Below, in pieces: positions 22,974 through 32,460 of a stretch of DNA of 64,000 nt (position 1 is its first letter; each line of letters opens with the position of its first letter). The DNA comes from Rhyacophila brunnea (lineage: Eukaryota; Arthropoda; Insecta; Trichoptera; Rhyacophilidae). The notes beneath the pieces are model-generated. The model was not told the origin of the DNA, searched no databases, and worked only from the letters and a program-made list of their open reading frames with translations. The DNA lies in contig JAGYXB010000663.1 of assembly GCA_022495005.1 (NCBI GenBank), forward strand, positions 186,001-250,000. Direction: 5' to 3'. A program made the translations under genes and the position numbers.

Positions 22974-23275
22974 CAGTGGCGAAGTGTGGAGGTAGGTTAT
23001 TAAGATCCGCCATAAATAATTAACACTAAACAGTCAGTCAGTCACACGTATTTGTTTTCATTGATCTAAGACTACAATTTACAGATGGTATTGGCTAGTT
23101 TTTTGAATTCAATTAAACCCTGCGAAACCAAGCCATATTAGATAATAGTCAAAAAATACTAGTCAATCCATAAAATATCTTAAATTATGCTATAAAATTA
23201 TACATGATTTTGAATATTCTATGGATAGGTACATCTAATAATATTTTTTATCTATTTTAGTTTGGTTAGGCAGGG
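22974..23275. mobile_element. MITE family GTGGCGAAG, most complete copy
   Basis: It starts CAGTGGCGAAGTGTGGAGG and carries the family body (GTCACACGTATTTGTTTTCA, GATGGTATTGGCTAGTTTT, AACCCTGCGAAACC). It then continues with TATCTTAAATTATGCTATAAAA and ends in an inverted TTGGTTAGGCAGGGCTGAA, which begins the return arm of the same body. CAGTGGCG starts are common among hAT elements. The far end is not clear, so the length is a minimum. Confidence 0.55.
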
Positions 23276-23379
23276 CTGAATGAACTAACAATATGTGTAA
23301 TATGTATTATTAATCTAACGAAAACAAATAAGTATGAATGTGAAAGTTTGCACAATTTTGTTGTATAGTGACGCACACT

Positions 23380-23500
23380 AGATTTTCCGCCCCTTATGGG
23401 GGCACTCCCATAAGGAGTAGTGCCTCCCCACCGCTCGGTCTGATCCTGGTAGTCAATGCGCCACCGGTTGGATGATGACGACCCTCGACGAAGCATAACA
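23380..23500. other. GC-rich patch
   Basis: A GC-rich stretch contains an inverted CCTTATGGGGG / CCCATAAGG pair (23390-23415) and a minus-strand frame rich in Ser, Arg and Gly. It matches nothing recognised. It follows the MITE at 22974 and may be the far end of a larger composite element. Confidence 0.25.
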
Positions 23501-23774
23501 ATAGGATTAAGTTTGGATTAAATATATGTTTAGATAAGGAGATAATTAAGCTAAATAGGATATAAAATACGATTTGAATTATAAGTTTAATATGTAATGT
23601 AAATTGTAAGCTAATGTATAAAATAATGTAAAAATGTAAGGGTTAACGAGAATAATAAAGGGGGACATATAGATGGGCGTTGATAGCATATAATAATTAA
23701 AAGTAATTGGTATTGTAATATTAAGGGTATATGGATCGATGTCGCTACGCATCGCGCGTACACGGCGCAGTAAT

Positions 23775-24661
23775 TGTTAACATATGCTCATAGGTCCTGT
23801 TGCGAAAACTTCCATTTGTACAGATGTGCAATCACAAAGTATAGCAACACATAGGGCAACCATCGATCCGATTGTAATCACGATCCCGCGTAATTTTCGT
23901 AGTAAATCCGATCCTAAATATCCGCGGCTGTTCCACGCGCGGCGTTTCCGAATCGGTATTCCGGCAGCTTTCCTGCTCTGACGTACGACGGCGTCTCTGT
24001 CGTACGTGTTTGAAACCGATTTCGCGATACGAATTTGCCAGCTTTGCAGTGACAGAGCCCCTCTCGCTCGCGAGTATGACGGCGTCACGCTCACACGCGA
24101 CGGGAGAATCGGATCAATGATTTTGGTCGATCAAGGAGACCGCGTACTGGAATAAGGCTCGGGAAATCTTTGATCGGCGAAGTATGAGTATGTACTAAGC
24201 AATTATTACTGCCTATATGTCTGGTTGACGGAATAACATCCGCCAACTAGTCGTAAGTATGTGCCCGTGGCGACACCGAGCTGTATTAGATGTTAAAGTA
24301 AGAAAGATTGCACGACGGGCACATTTGTATAAAAACCCGTGATTTTAGAATCCATCAGCAGTCTTCTCTCGCACTTACGACCCCGAACCTGCAACGGTTC
24401 GCGGCGCGAATTATTCACTCTCCTCCATACAAGTTTGTCAAAACTTGAGAAGAGGTACTCACCGAGGTCCGAGATACCTACCGGTCGATACCTACTCCTC
24501 CAAATGTCAGATAGCGACTTAGTCGTTTTCGCGAGTTTAATTTGTTTCTTTACTATTGGACCCGGCTCCCAACCTTTCGGTATAAAGCCCTGTTCGTGCA
24601 ATTTCGCTTACGCTAGTTAAAGTGAATAAGTAAATAATAAACGTATTAATTTTATATAAAC
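23775..24661 (+). mobile_element. Possible solo LTR (GC-rich block with TATA and poly(A) signals)
   Basis: The block starts TGTTAACATATGC and ends near TATAAACA, giving TG/CA-type limits. It is GC-rich relative to its flanks and holds a 9 bp stem, ACGTACGAC / GTCGTACGT (23981-24007). A TATA box (TATAAAAA at 24329) lies about 28 bp before an initiator-like ATCAGCAGTC, and an AATAAA signal is at about 24637. That order (U3, TATA, start, poly(A) signal) is what an LTR would have. Long open frames on both strands look like by-products of high GC. No second LTR, primer-binding site or matching target duplication was found, so a promoter region or other element remains possible. Confidence 0.35.
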
Positions 24662-24904
24662 AATATTATAATAATAAATTAGTTCCATGAGATTTTGTTC
24701 TTGTATGTCTGTGTTTTCGCTTACTTGACTTTTCTTTATAATTTTTGTGAATGTGACATAATAAATTAACTATAACAGAGTGAACATTAGTTTCCATTTA
24801 CTATATACTGTGCCTACCTGTTCTTCCAAACATTGAATGTACCTCCACTCCAGGCCCGGAGCTAGCCGAGGATTCGGAGGCCTACAATAGCCCAAAGTAT
24901 ACCA

Positions 24905-25077
24905 AAACTATTATGGTTTAGTTTAGGCAGGGTTTTTTTGATTTTTAAAAACTAACCAATACCATCTGTAAATTGTAGTCTTAGTTTAATAAAAACAAAT
25001 ACGTATGCCTAACACAATTTAATGTGCACTATTTATATTTGGTCTTAACAGGCTACCTTCACCCTTCGCTACTGCAG
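24905..25077. mobile_element. MITE family GTGGCGAAG, inverted copy
   Basis: It is read as the reverse complement of 22974-23130: TATGGTTTAGTTTAGGCAGGG, AACTAACCAATACCATCTGTA, AAACAAATACGTATG, ending CACCCTTCGCTACTG. A GC-rich block just upstream (CAGGCCCGGAGCTAGCCGAG at 24851) looks like the terminus of a different element. The right terminus abuts the palindrome CAGTGACGTCACTG. Confidence 0.55.
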
Positions 25078-25989
25078 TGACGTCACTGTATATATTTGTA
25101 ATTTTATCAAAGTTATGGCATGGAGTCTCATGGTCATGGCTTATTGTGGTGTTTAAATGAATACATTATTGTTAACATATTTTCTTAATTACTTACTTCA
25201 GCTGAGGCACGGTCTAAATCTAAAACGATCGTAACTACACGACGCGCAGATTGTGCAAACGACGCGTGACGAACAAAACATAATTTGTTATAAAAATTCA
25301 ACATGCGTCTATTTAATATTATGTGTATTGTTATTTAAGTAATAATAATAATATATTCATTGGCATGTTTTGTTTTTCGAGTAAATACGTAACATTTTTT
25401 AGTCATCTTTACACGATTTAAGAATTAGTTCCTCCGACGCCATCACAAAACATATTGACGTGCTAACAGGTCGACTATCGCTCTCCGACTGGAAACGCGG
25501 CCGAAATTACGTCCCACCTATTGCTGAAAATTATTTGCCGTTTCACTGAAGTATGCTCTTAACACATCTACAGCTATCTGCCAACAAATACTGTAAAAAA
25601 CGTAATTTGAAATCATATTAAGTTAAATAAACAGATATTGTGTTTCTATATAATCACAACGAAATAACATGACAGAGAATTTAAACCAATTTCGAGAACT
25701 TCCACGGCTCGATGTTTGAGTCAAATGGTTCTAACTACAAGTATTATTGTATTTTAACAGACAATAATTTCTTTGATTCCGCAAGGCAGTGGAAATGGCA
25801 TACTAAATGTTGCCTAATTTCCAATTGATGTATGTTCCTGAGTTTGGTTTATAGTTAAAAACGATGTACCTACGTGCAGATTTTCTCCAGATGTCTTTAA
25901 ACTATTATTTCAAAGATGTCCATTTAATTAATTAGATTTTTTACGTGTTGTGTATCTTAATCGACCACAGAATAAATCGTCGATAAGTA
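25078..25989. other. AT-rich stretch, no gene seen
   Basis: Nothing was recognised before the hAT MITE. The last eight bases are one half of that element's target duplication. Confidence 0.35.
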
Positions 25990-26380
25990 CAGTGACGTCC
26001 CGTGGGATAGGCAGATTGAGCGTCGCTTGGGGGCGGCAGTTACTCGGAGGGCGGAAAATTGAGGAAAATCATTTGGAATACATTATAGAAATACCTAAAC
26101 TTAGTAATAACGAAAATATCTATTGAAAAATCAGCTCACTGGTTTTATCGAGTTTGCGATATCTAGTTTACTTCCGTTGCCCTTCGACGTCCTTGGTGAC
26201 CAAAAACGACACGTGCAGTTTTGTTAATAATTATTAGTCTGATATTTTGTTAGTAATGTATCCATACAACACATTTCTTAGATATTGGACTCATGAAAGG
26301 ATAATAAAAATAAAGTATAAAGAAATGAGGCAGCATTTTGGCGCTGCCTAGGGGCGGCATTTTATCTAGGGACGTCACTG
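25990..26380. mobile_element. hAT MITE with exact 8 bp target duplication
   Basis: The 391 bp element starts CAGTGACGTCCCGTGGG and ends CTAGGGACGTCACTG, an inverted pair. It is flanked on both sides by GATAAGTA (25982-25989 and 26381-26388). An 8 bp duplication with a CAGTG-type terminus is diagnostic of the hAT superfamily. The subterminal regions carry GGGGGCGGCAGTT and GGGGCGGCATTTT words, likely transposase-binding repeats. The interior is AT-rich and non-coding, so it must be mobilised from elsewhere. The exact duplication suggests a fairly recent insertion. Confidence 0.92.
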
Positions 26381-26388
26381 GATAAGTA

Positions 26389-27339
26389 TGTATAAAATAT
26401 GTTGTAAGATTGTTCTAATACAACATATTGATAATGAGATATAGATATAGTGAAGAATAAATTTATTGATTTTATTATCATTGATACCTATAACTATTGT
26501 TTAATAATGATACAGTATTTTTACAAACATCATGTTTGAATGACCATTGATAGATTTAAAAAATTATAATATACTATTAAAAATATATATGTAGGTATCA
26601 CCAAAAACATTAAAGAAATTATATTATCCAATCAAAGCTTCGTTATCATTTCAAATATATAGTTATAAAAACTCTGTCCGGAACGGCAATAGTATATTTA
26701 TAAAGTGTCAACATGGTGGCATCGGTTTGACAGCTGCATCCACTCCCACTTTCCCCCATACCTGTCATAAGCACTGAGAGACTTTTTCATTTCCGGTCGG
26801 TAAATAATTTCTGAGCTTTTATGCGATGCGTCATAGGAAAATTCCGTGTGTTAATAGGCGAAGGTTGACCGATAGACAGTACAGTATTTGTAGTCAGAGT
26901 AACTTTATATATAATAAGTGGTCAGTAGAGTATGAAATTTAATGTACATGAAGTCATAATAATATTAGTTGGCAATATATCTTATTCATGTTCTTTCACC
27001 ATGTCATGCCCCAGCATTGAGACATAGGGGACTTTCCACGGTCCAGCGCCACCTCTCGCGCTGCCAGACCTGCAGCGCTTAGATTTGTAGATTTTGTAGT
27101 TCGACTACAAGGTGAGGGAGGGCTGACCACGGCAACAGAACCATTGAAGAAAAAACTTATGTACTACACGTTATTACTCGAATAAATAAAATACCACCTG
27201 TTGTTGAGATTTATTAACGATTTTTGCGTGGTAACTACCAGGTGTGAACCATGTTAAGTAACACTTTTTTCGTGTAAAGGGTGTTATCTGATATCCCCTT
27301 TCATCGGCTATATTTTTTGCTGTGCTTACACTGCGTCAA
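26389..27339. other. No gene seen; one short GC-richer patch
   Basis: Around 27030-27080 the sequence is GC-richer (CAGCGCCACCTCTCGCGCTG), including a small CGCTGCCAGACCTGCAGCG stem. No gene or repeat was recognised. Confidence 0.3.
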
Positions 27340-27740
27340 CATGTATTTTTAGAATGCGTAATGTGGTTACATGTAAGTTGAACGTATGTAGTTCATCGTG
27401 GGACACTTATTCGTGCGCCGCAGTACGTGAAACATGAGTTCGTATAACATTCAAACAAATGATGAGTTCTTCGTTGAACATTTCACCGTGGAATACATTT
27501 GTACGTATTTTACAAAATGCGGCGATAGTTTGCAAATTGTACTATTCCAATTATATTAACCCTAACCTAGTAAAGACATCTCCACATGTTGTAGATTACG
27601 TGCAAATATACTCCACGGTGAAATGTTCAATGAAGAACTCGCCATTTGATTAAATGTTAGACGAACTCATGTTTCACGTCATGCGGTGAACTGCTTACGT
27701 ACAAATTTCCGGATACGGCGTAATGTATGGTATCTGACAA
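27340..27740. repeat. Repeat X-like flanks around a foldback element
   Basis: GAACGTATGTAGTTCATCG (27379) and, past the foldback element, GTGAACTGCTTACGTACAAAT (27685) are the two arms of the GTGAACTGCATACGTACAA block seen at 13408 and 19196. The foldback at 27426-27678 therefore sits inside, or is the centre of, a repeat X relative. Confidence 0.4.
27426..27678. mobile_element. Foldback MITE (253 bp) with ~85 bp arms
   Basis: CGTGAAACATGAGTTCGT at the left end is matched by the inverted right end. The arms continue through GAGTTCTTC-TTGAACATTT and CACCGTGGA-TA with only scattered differences over about 85 bp. The centre is unique. No coding frame is present, and a transcript would fold into a long hairpin. 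Confidence 0.8.
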
Positions 27741-27981
27741 TCGTTTCGTGCACAATATGGTAAGTAAAGTAAGATGGTGGAATGAATGTCTGCAGTTGAC
27801 ACGTATAATACCAACCTCACAATTAACGGAACTTGTGGAAAACTTAATGAATTTGGTAGAATCTTTTGACAGAGATAAAACTGTGATGGACCCAAATTAT
27901 TCTAATAAAAATAGTGATATGAGCTCAACTTACTCAACATCAGTGAAAATATTAGCATCTTCTAGTATATTTTCGACATAA
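27727..27981 (+). CDS. Small coding-like ORF, unrecognised
   Basis: This 84-codon frame has a more protein-like composition than the other openings. The C-terminal half has an amphipathic stretch (LTELVENLMNLVESF), then an acidic and Asn-rich part, then a Ser/Thr-rich tail (SSTYSTSVKILASSS). A pyrimidine-poor but usable acceptor (TGTCTGCAG at about 27790-27798) lies inside the frame, so the real coding part could be a last exon starting near 27799. No domain was recognised and no partner exon was found. It may also be a transposon remnant or chance. Confidence 0.25.
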   Translation: MVSDNRFVHNMVSKVRWWNECLQLTRIIPTSQLTELVENLMNLVESFDRDKTVMDPNYSNKNSDMSSTYSTSVKILASSSIFST

Positions 27982-28302
27982 TTCAAGTAAACAAAGTTAA
28001 ATGATTTCGTCTCTTCAAATGCCAATATTTAAATATTTAATATAGTTTAAACCTAAGTACTTCAAATATATCGCGCATCATTTGAAGTGATTAACTGAAA
28101 ATAAACTTTAATGTGATACGCTCTTTTCCCGGAAAAGAACTCAATGTTATTAAATTGTACAGAATACTTTATTACTCGATAGTTATTATAGTTGTTATAT
28201 GAAGTTCAAACTACAAGTTATAATTTAACTACTTTAACAAAATGGTTTATGTTATACTTGTATTCATATGCTCAAAACTTAAAAAAAATACAAACGTATG
28301 TA

Positions 28303-29601
28303 CGAGGGTGGGTCAATAATTCCTTAGAAAAAAGCATTAAAACAGTTTTTATTTTTGTATTTTTTTTTTATTTCTCAACATAATCTCCTTGGAGCTCAAT
28401 ACACTTGGTTAGACGTTTCTCAATTTTTTTTAAACCGTCAGAAAAATAAGTTTTCGGAAGGTCCTCAAAATAAGCATTTGTCCGATCGATGACTTCTTCA
28501 TTTGAAAAAAAACGTTGTCCACTTAGCCATTTTTTTAAGTTTGGGAAAAGGAAAAAGTCACTGGGGGCTAAATCTAGCGAATACGGTGGGTGGTCGACCA
28601 ATTCGAACTTCAATTCTTCAATTTTAGCCATTGATCGTAAACATGTGTGAACACGGGCATTGTCCTGATGAAAGAGGATTTTTTCCCGTTTAAATGAGGC
28701 CGTTTTTCTTCAATTTTGTTTTTTAGCTGGTCCAATAAAGATGCATAATAATCCCCTGTTATTGTTTTTCTTTTTTCCAAATAGTCAACGAAAATAATTC
28801 CACGTGCATCCCAAAATACAGTAGCCATAACCTTACCAGCTGATTTTACGGTTTTCGCCTTCTTTGGACATGGTTTGCCTTCGCAATCCACCGCTTTGAC
28901 TGTTCTTTCGTCTCGGGAGTATAGTGGTGTATCCATGTTTCATCTACAGTCACAAAGCGACGAAAAAATTCATCCGGATTGCGTTGCATGAGCGACAACA
29001 GGGCTTTAGAGGCCACCACCCTATTGCGTTTATTGTCGACTGTGAGCAAACGCGGCACCCATCTTGCAGAAATATTTTTCATGCCCAATTTGTCATGTAA
29101 AATAGAAATGACGCTACCTTTGAGATCCCTGTAACCTCAATTATCTCACTCAACTTTAATCTTCGGTCACTTAACACCATATCGTGGATTTTATTGATCA
29201 TTTCTGGTGTAGTCACCTCTACAGGACGTCCTGAGCGTGGTTCATCCTTTGTTGATGTACGACCACGTTTAAATTCATTTAACCAGTTATAAATAGTTGC
29301 AAGTGAAGGAGCAGATATGCCGTGAACTAAATCCAACTCATTTTTATTTCCTTTGCTGTTAACCCTTTTATATTAAAATGTTTAATAACATCTCTAAACT
29401 CAATTTTCTCCATTTTCCATTTTTCCATTTCCCACAAGCAATTTTTTTTTTAAATGTACGAGAAACACACAACAACCCGACCAATCTGATTGAAACTTCG
29501 CAGCATACTGAATCGGTAGTGCCGCTGCATGAAAACAAACCGCTTACAGTACTAGTCGCGCCACCTGTTGGCTTTTCTAAGGACTTATTGACCCACCCTC
29601 G
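28303..29601 (-). mobile_element. mariner transposon, near-complete
   Basis: The 1299 bp element has 29 bp terminal inverted repeats starting CGAGGGTGGGTCAATAA with a single mismatch. It is flanked by TA on both sides (28301-28302 and 29602-29603), as expected for Tc1/mariner insertion. It carries one transposase frame on the minus strand covering most of its length, with short UTRs. Length, TIR size and gene layout fit a standard mariner. The insertion looks young: both ends are whole and the frame has no substitution-derived stop. The subfamily was not determined. Confidence 0.95.
28368..29413 (-). pseudogene. mariner transposase (DD34D), four -1 frameshifts
   Basis: This is the cut-and-paste transposase that would bind the flanking TIRs and move the element in the nucleus. 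The start codon is at 29413 (MEKIEFRDVIKHF) and the stop is at 28368-28370 after GDYVEK. The N-terminal half holds the helix-turn-helix region (SAPSLATIYNWLNEFKRG, then DEPRSGRP), followed by the linker motif WVPRLLT. The catalytic motifs are TVDETWIHHY, FHQDNARVH (in the shifted frame) and SLDLAPSDFFLF, with 34 residues between the last two Asp, so DD34D. Each frame change is one missing base at a homopolymer or A/G run: 29341-29345, 29117-29121, 28878-28881 and 28679-28684. Adding four bases to the 1046 present would give a frame of ordinary mariner length, about 349 codons. As written it is non-functional. Confidence 0.93.
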
Positions 29602-29603
29602 TA

Positions 29604-30159
29604 CCTAAGTATAGGTACTGTTCTTGATTTAAATCAAGATCGCTAATAATATGTAGAACCTTATTACGTGATGATTCCGAAATGGCGAAAAACGTAATAA
29701 AAAACGCGTTACTGCGGAGTCAGCTGTTTGTTTATAAGTGGCTGCCTATTAGTCACCACACGTGAAGCAGTGTAGACGTAAGCCCCCACGTGGTTTCACA
29801 CTAGCATACAATTAAATAATGCACTTGTATCAACAGCAGAGCTGCTAGAACGAGGGGTAAATACGACTGCTTATGGGTAAACGTCATATAAATGTGTGCC
29901 GCCAAATGGAAACAGGGAGCTATGGGGGATTTGTAGGTTTCAAATAATTTATTTCGTTTTGTTAATAATCACAGTTTTTATATTAATCTAGATAAAAACA
30001 CCTTTCTAAAGTGACTAAATACACTAAGCAAAAATCGGTAGCTTTTTACCATCACTAAATACTTTTTTTTAAATAGGTAGTTAATTCTCAAAGTATTTTC
30101 ATTCGCTCTTTTAAGCCCACGGTAATGTGTCGGTGTTGAAGTCGGTCTGACAAATTCAC
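29604..30159. other. No gene seen
   Basis: The stretch after the mariner holds no recognised element. A 97-codon minus-strand opening (29978-30271) overlaps a SINE fragment and is not coding-like. Confidence 0.35.
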
Positions 30160-30268
30160 TTATTTTTTTTTCCTCAATATGTGTTTGGTCACAAAGTAAG
30201 GGTAAGTATGTTGAGCAAGTGGCTAACATACATTTGTCGTAAAAACAAAAATATGTTAATACAACATG
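30160..30268 (+). mobile_element. SINE family B fragment
   Basis: TGTTGAGCAAGTGGCTAACAT, then GTCGTAAAAACAAAAATATG, then TTAATACAACAT match the middle of the family B SINE (reverse complement of 38090-38150). The tRNA-like head and the GATCGG tail are missing. Confidence 0.55.
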
Positions 30269-31959
30269 CATAAATATGTTCCGTTGAAGGACCGAACGTA
30301 GTAATTTATTTCACTCTTTTATTATTAGGTTTAATTAGTATTATGCAGTCCACGTCACATCACAATGAGATAAGATTGTCTGAGACAATGTGATACAACT
30401 GGGATAGGAGGGGGGGAAAGTAGGGGTTGCTGAAAATGTTACAACAGCATGTACCTAAATAATATTTTTTTCTGAGAATAAAATATTCTGAGATGACATA
30501 TTATACTGACATTGATTATTTTCAACTATTTTTTAACGATTGGGAGACGAGTTTAAAAATATAGCGTTATTTAGATTGGGGTTAAAGGATTTTCTGAAAA
30601 AAATGTGACAATCGGCCTTGGGGGAAGGGCAGTGGCTTAAAAACATTCAGTTGGCTTCATTTTAAGAAATAGTTTTTAGTTGAGTTCATATTGAGTCTCT
30701 TCATACATTGATAAAAACATGTGTTTTTCTGACTAAAGGCGGAACAAAATCAGAAGCCTACAGTTTCAAAGACGACCGCTCTACCAAACAGGCCACCGTG
30801 GATACTTTCAGTTTATTTCAATTTTTTTTTTTTTAAATATTGTGGATATTACAAATTATAAGTTTAAGATGTTCACATTCCATATAAATAAACCAAATTT
30901 ATTACGGATTCTGCAACAAAAACAAAACAACAAATTTAGTATGCGTAATTAATTGTAAAATTTCCATTACGATGTCATACATGTTTCACTTCAGAACAGA
31001 AATTTATAACAATAATCAATTTTCAAAATAAAATATGTTTAAAATTTAATCTTTTACGAACGACCTTTTATATAATCTTATTTTTATTAAAAACATAATT
31101 AATTAAATACAAAAGATAACTTTCTGCAAATTATTTTATATATTATACGACCTTACAATATACGCAAAAGATGTCGAATAAAACTTTGGTAGAATTTAAT
31201 GTCGCCACCCCTCGAACTTTAAATACACAACTTCTCTTCCCCAGTGACACGATAGATTCAAGTCGGGCACTGAGGGTACCGCGCCCCACACTTTGAGTGA
31301 GACATCAAATATGTATGCCGCGCCGTGACCTACTTTCAGCCCTCTTATAGAAGGGTGTGATCGCCATATTGGGGCAGGTTAGGGTTGGGTTTTGTAAGGG
31401 GCTGCCGTTTATTTATAAGTTACTGTGACTGGTGTTAGTAAGATTTATGAGCAACGCAGGGGATATCCCCATTATTAGGATGCGCTTATTGGAAGATCGT
31501 TTGATTCGATACAAATTTTGCCATTGATAGACTATTTTTTACTTAGAAATATTATTTATGTATTTAAAAGTAGGTAAAAATTAAATTTCCTACTTAATTT
31601 ACAGAGATCATTCACTTCAAGACCACAGTAGTAGTGAGAGATTCCCGAGAGCTTTTACGTGAAACGTGATTGGAGCGAAAAAAAATGAAAGTCAAACGAA
31701 AGCTCTTGAGTTTGATTCTGAAATCTAAAATGTTTGTGTTGGGTAAAAACTGCTCAGATGAATAAAAAATAATAACAAATAATATTCTCACCCGTCAATG
31801 CGTTATTCAGACCTTAGAAATAAATCTCTATCTCGAGATTATAGAAATATTCTTTAATTCTCGAAACTCGAAAAAAACAAGAAATCACAACCTCTAGTAG
31901 TGGGTGATAGATTTAATACTACAATAGCAAAAAAATGCCATATTGAATTTTTTTTCGAC
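30269..31959. other. No gene; a short shared repeat and a tRNA-like trace
   Basis: About 30755-30800 reads GACGACCGCTCTACCAAACAGG, a minus-strand box-A-like trace of a SINE head. At 30835-30890 AAATATTGTGGATATTACAA with AAGATGTTCACATT matches 47146-47200. Around 31230-31330 the sequence is GC-richer without a recognised feature. A small purine-rich patch (GGGATAGGAGGGGGGGAAAG) lies at 30400-30420. Confidence 0.35.
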
Positions 31960-32460
31960 CATGTCCGATCTTAATAGGATCATATTATTATCGACCTTGT
32001 TTAGGAAAAAGGGCGTAACCCTTATAACGTTTTTTGAATGATTTTGGTTCAATATTTAAAAAAAAATAGGCACAGACATTGGGTGAATTATGATTGATGA
32101 TTTGGTGTAATATATTTTTGATCTAATAATAATTAAAAAGTTATTACAGAAGAATCATTAAAATTGAGGGTAAATATGCTTTATTCCTTAAATTAAAACT
32201 TAATTAATATCAATTAAACCTGAATTTAAATATTATTTTGGCATTTGCGGCTTATTTACTTTTTTATAGAACGTGTATTTAGTTGTATACATTGTTAATA
32301 TCTAATAAAAGCACTTTTCGAAAAATTGAAGGTTACGCCCTTTTTCCTAAACACAGTCGCTCCACAGAGTAGAGGTTTGTATTAACAGATTTTGTTTTTA
32401 ACAAGAAATGGATGTCAGCCACTTGCTCAACCTATTAGGTCCATAACCTGACTGAATTTT
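31960..32460 (-). mobile_element. SINE family B split by a MITE
   Basis: The left part (CCATGTCCGATCTTAATAGG) is the 3' tail on the minus strand. The right part (GAGGTTTGTATTAACAGATT, GAAATGGATGTCAGCCACTT, CTCAACCTATTAGGTCCATA) continues the body, matching 38050-38165. The two are separated by the 356 bp MITE at 31998-32353, so the SINE is older than the MITE. The tRNA-like head is missing. Confidence 0.75.
31998..32353. mobile_element. MITE with 23 bp perfect TIRs, inserted in a SINE
   Basis: TGTTTAGGAAAAAGGGCG plus five more bases at the left end is repeated perfectly in inverted orientation at 32331-32353. The 310 bp interior is AT-rich and has no useful frame. Perfect TIRs and insertion into a recognisable SINE body define the limits well. 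No target duplication is obvious in the flanks (TCGACCT and CAGTCGC), so the superfamily is open. Confidence 0.88.

Noticed and set aside
24293..24620. Two opposite-strand ~100-codon frames as genes
   Set aside because: They overlap almost completely in a GC-rich block with LTR-like signals, and neither has a recognisable motif.
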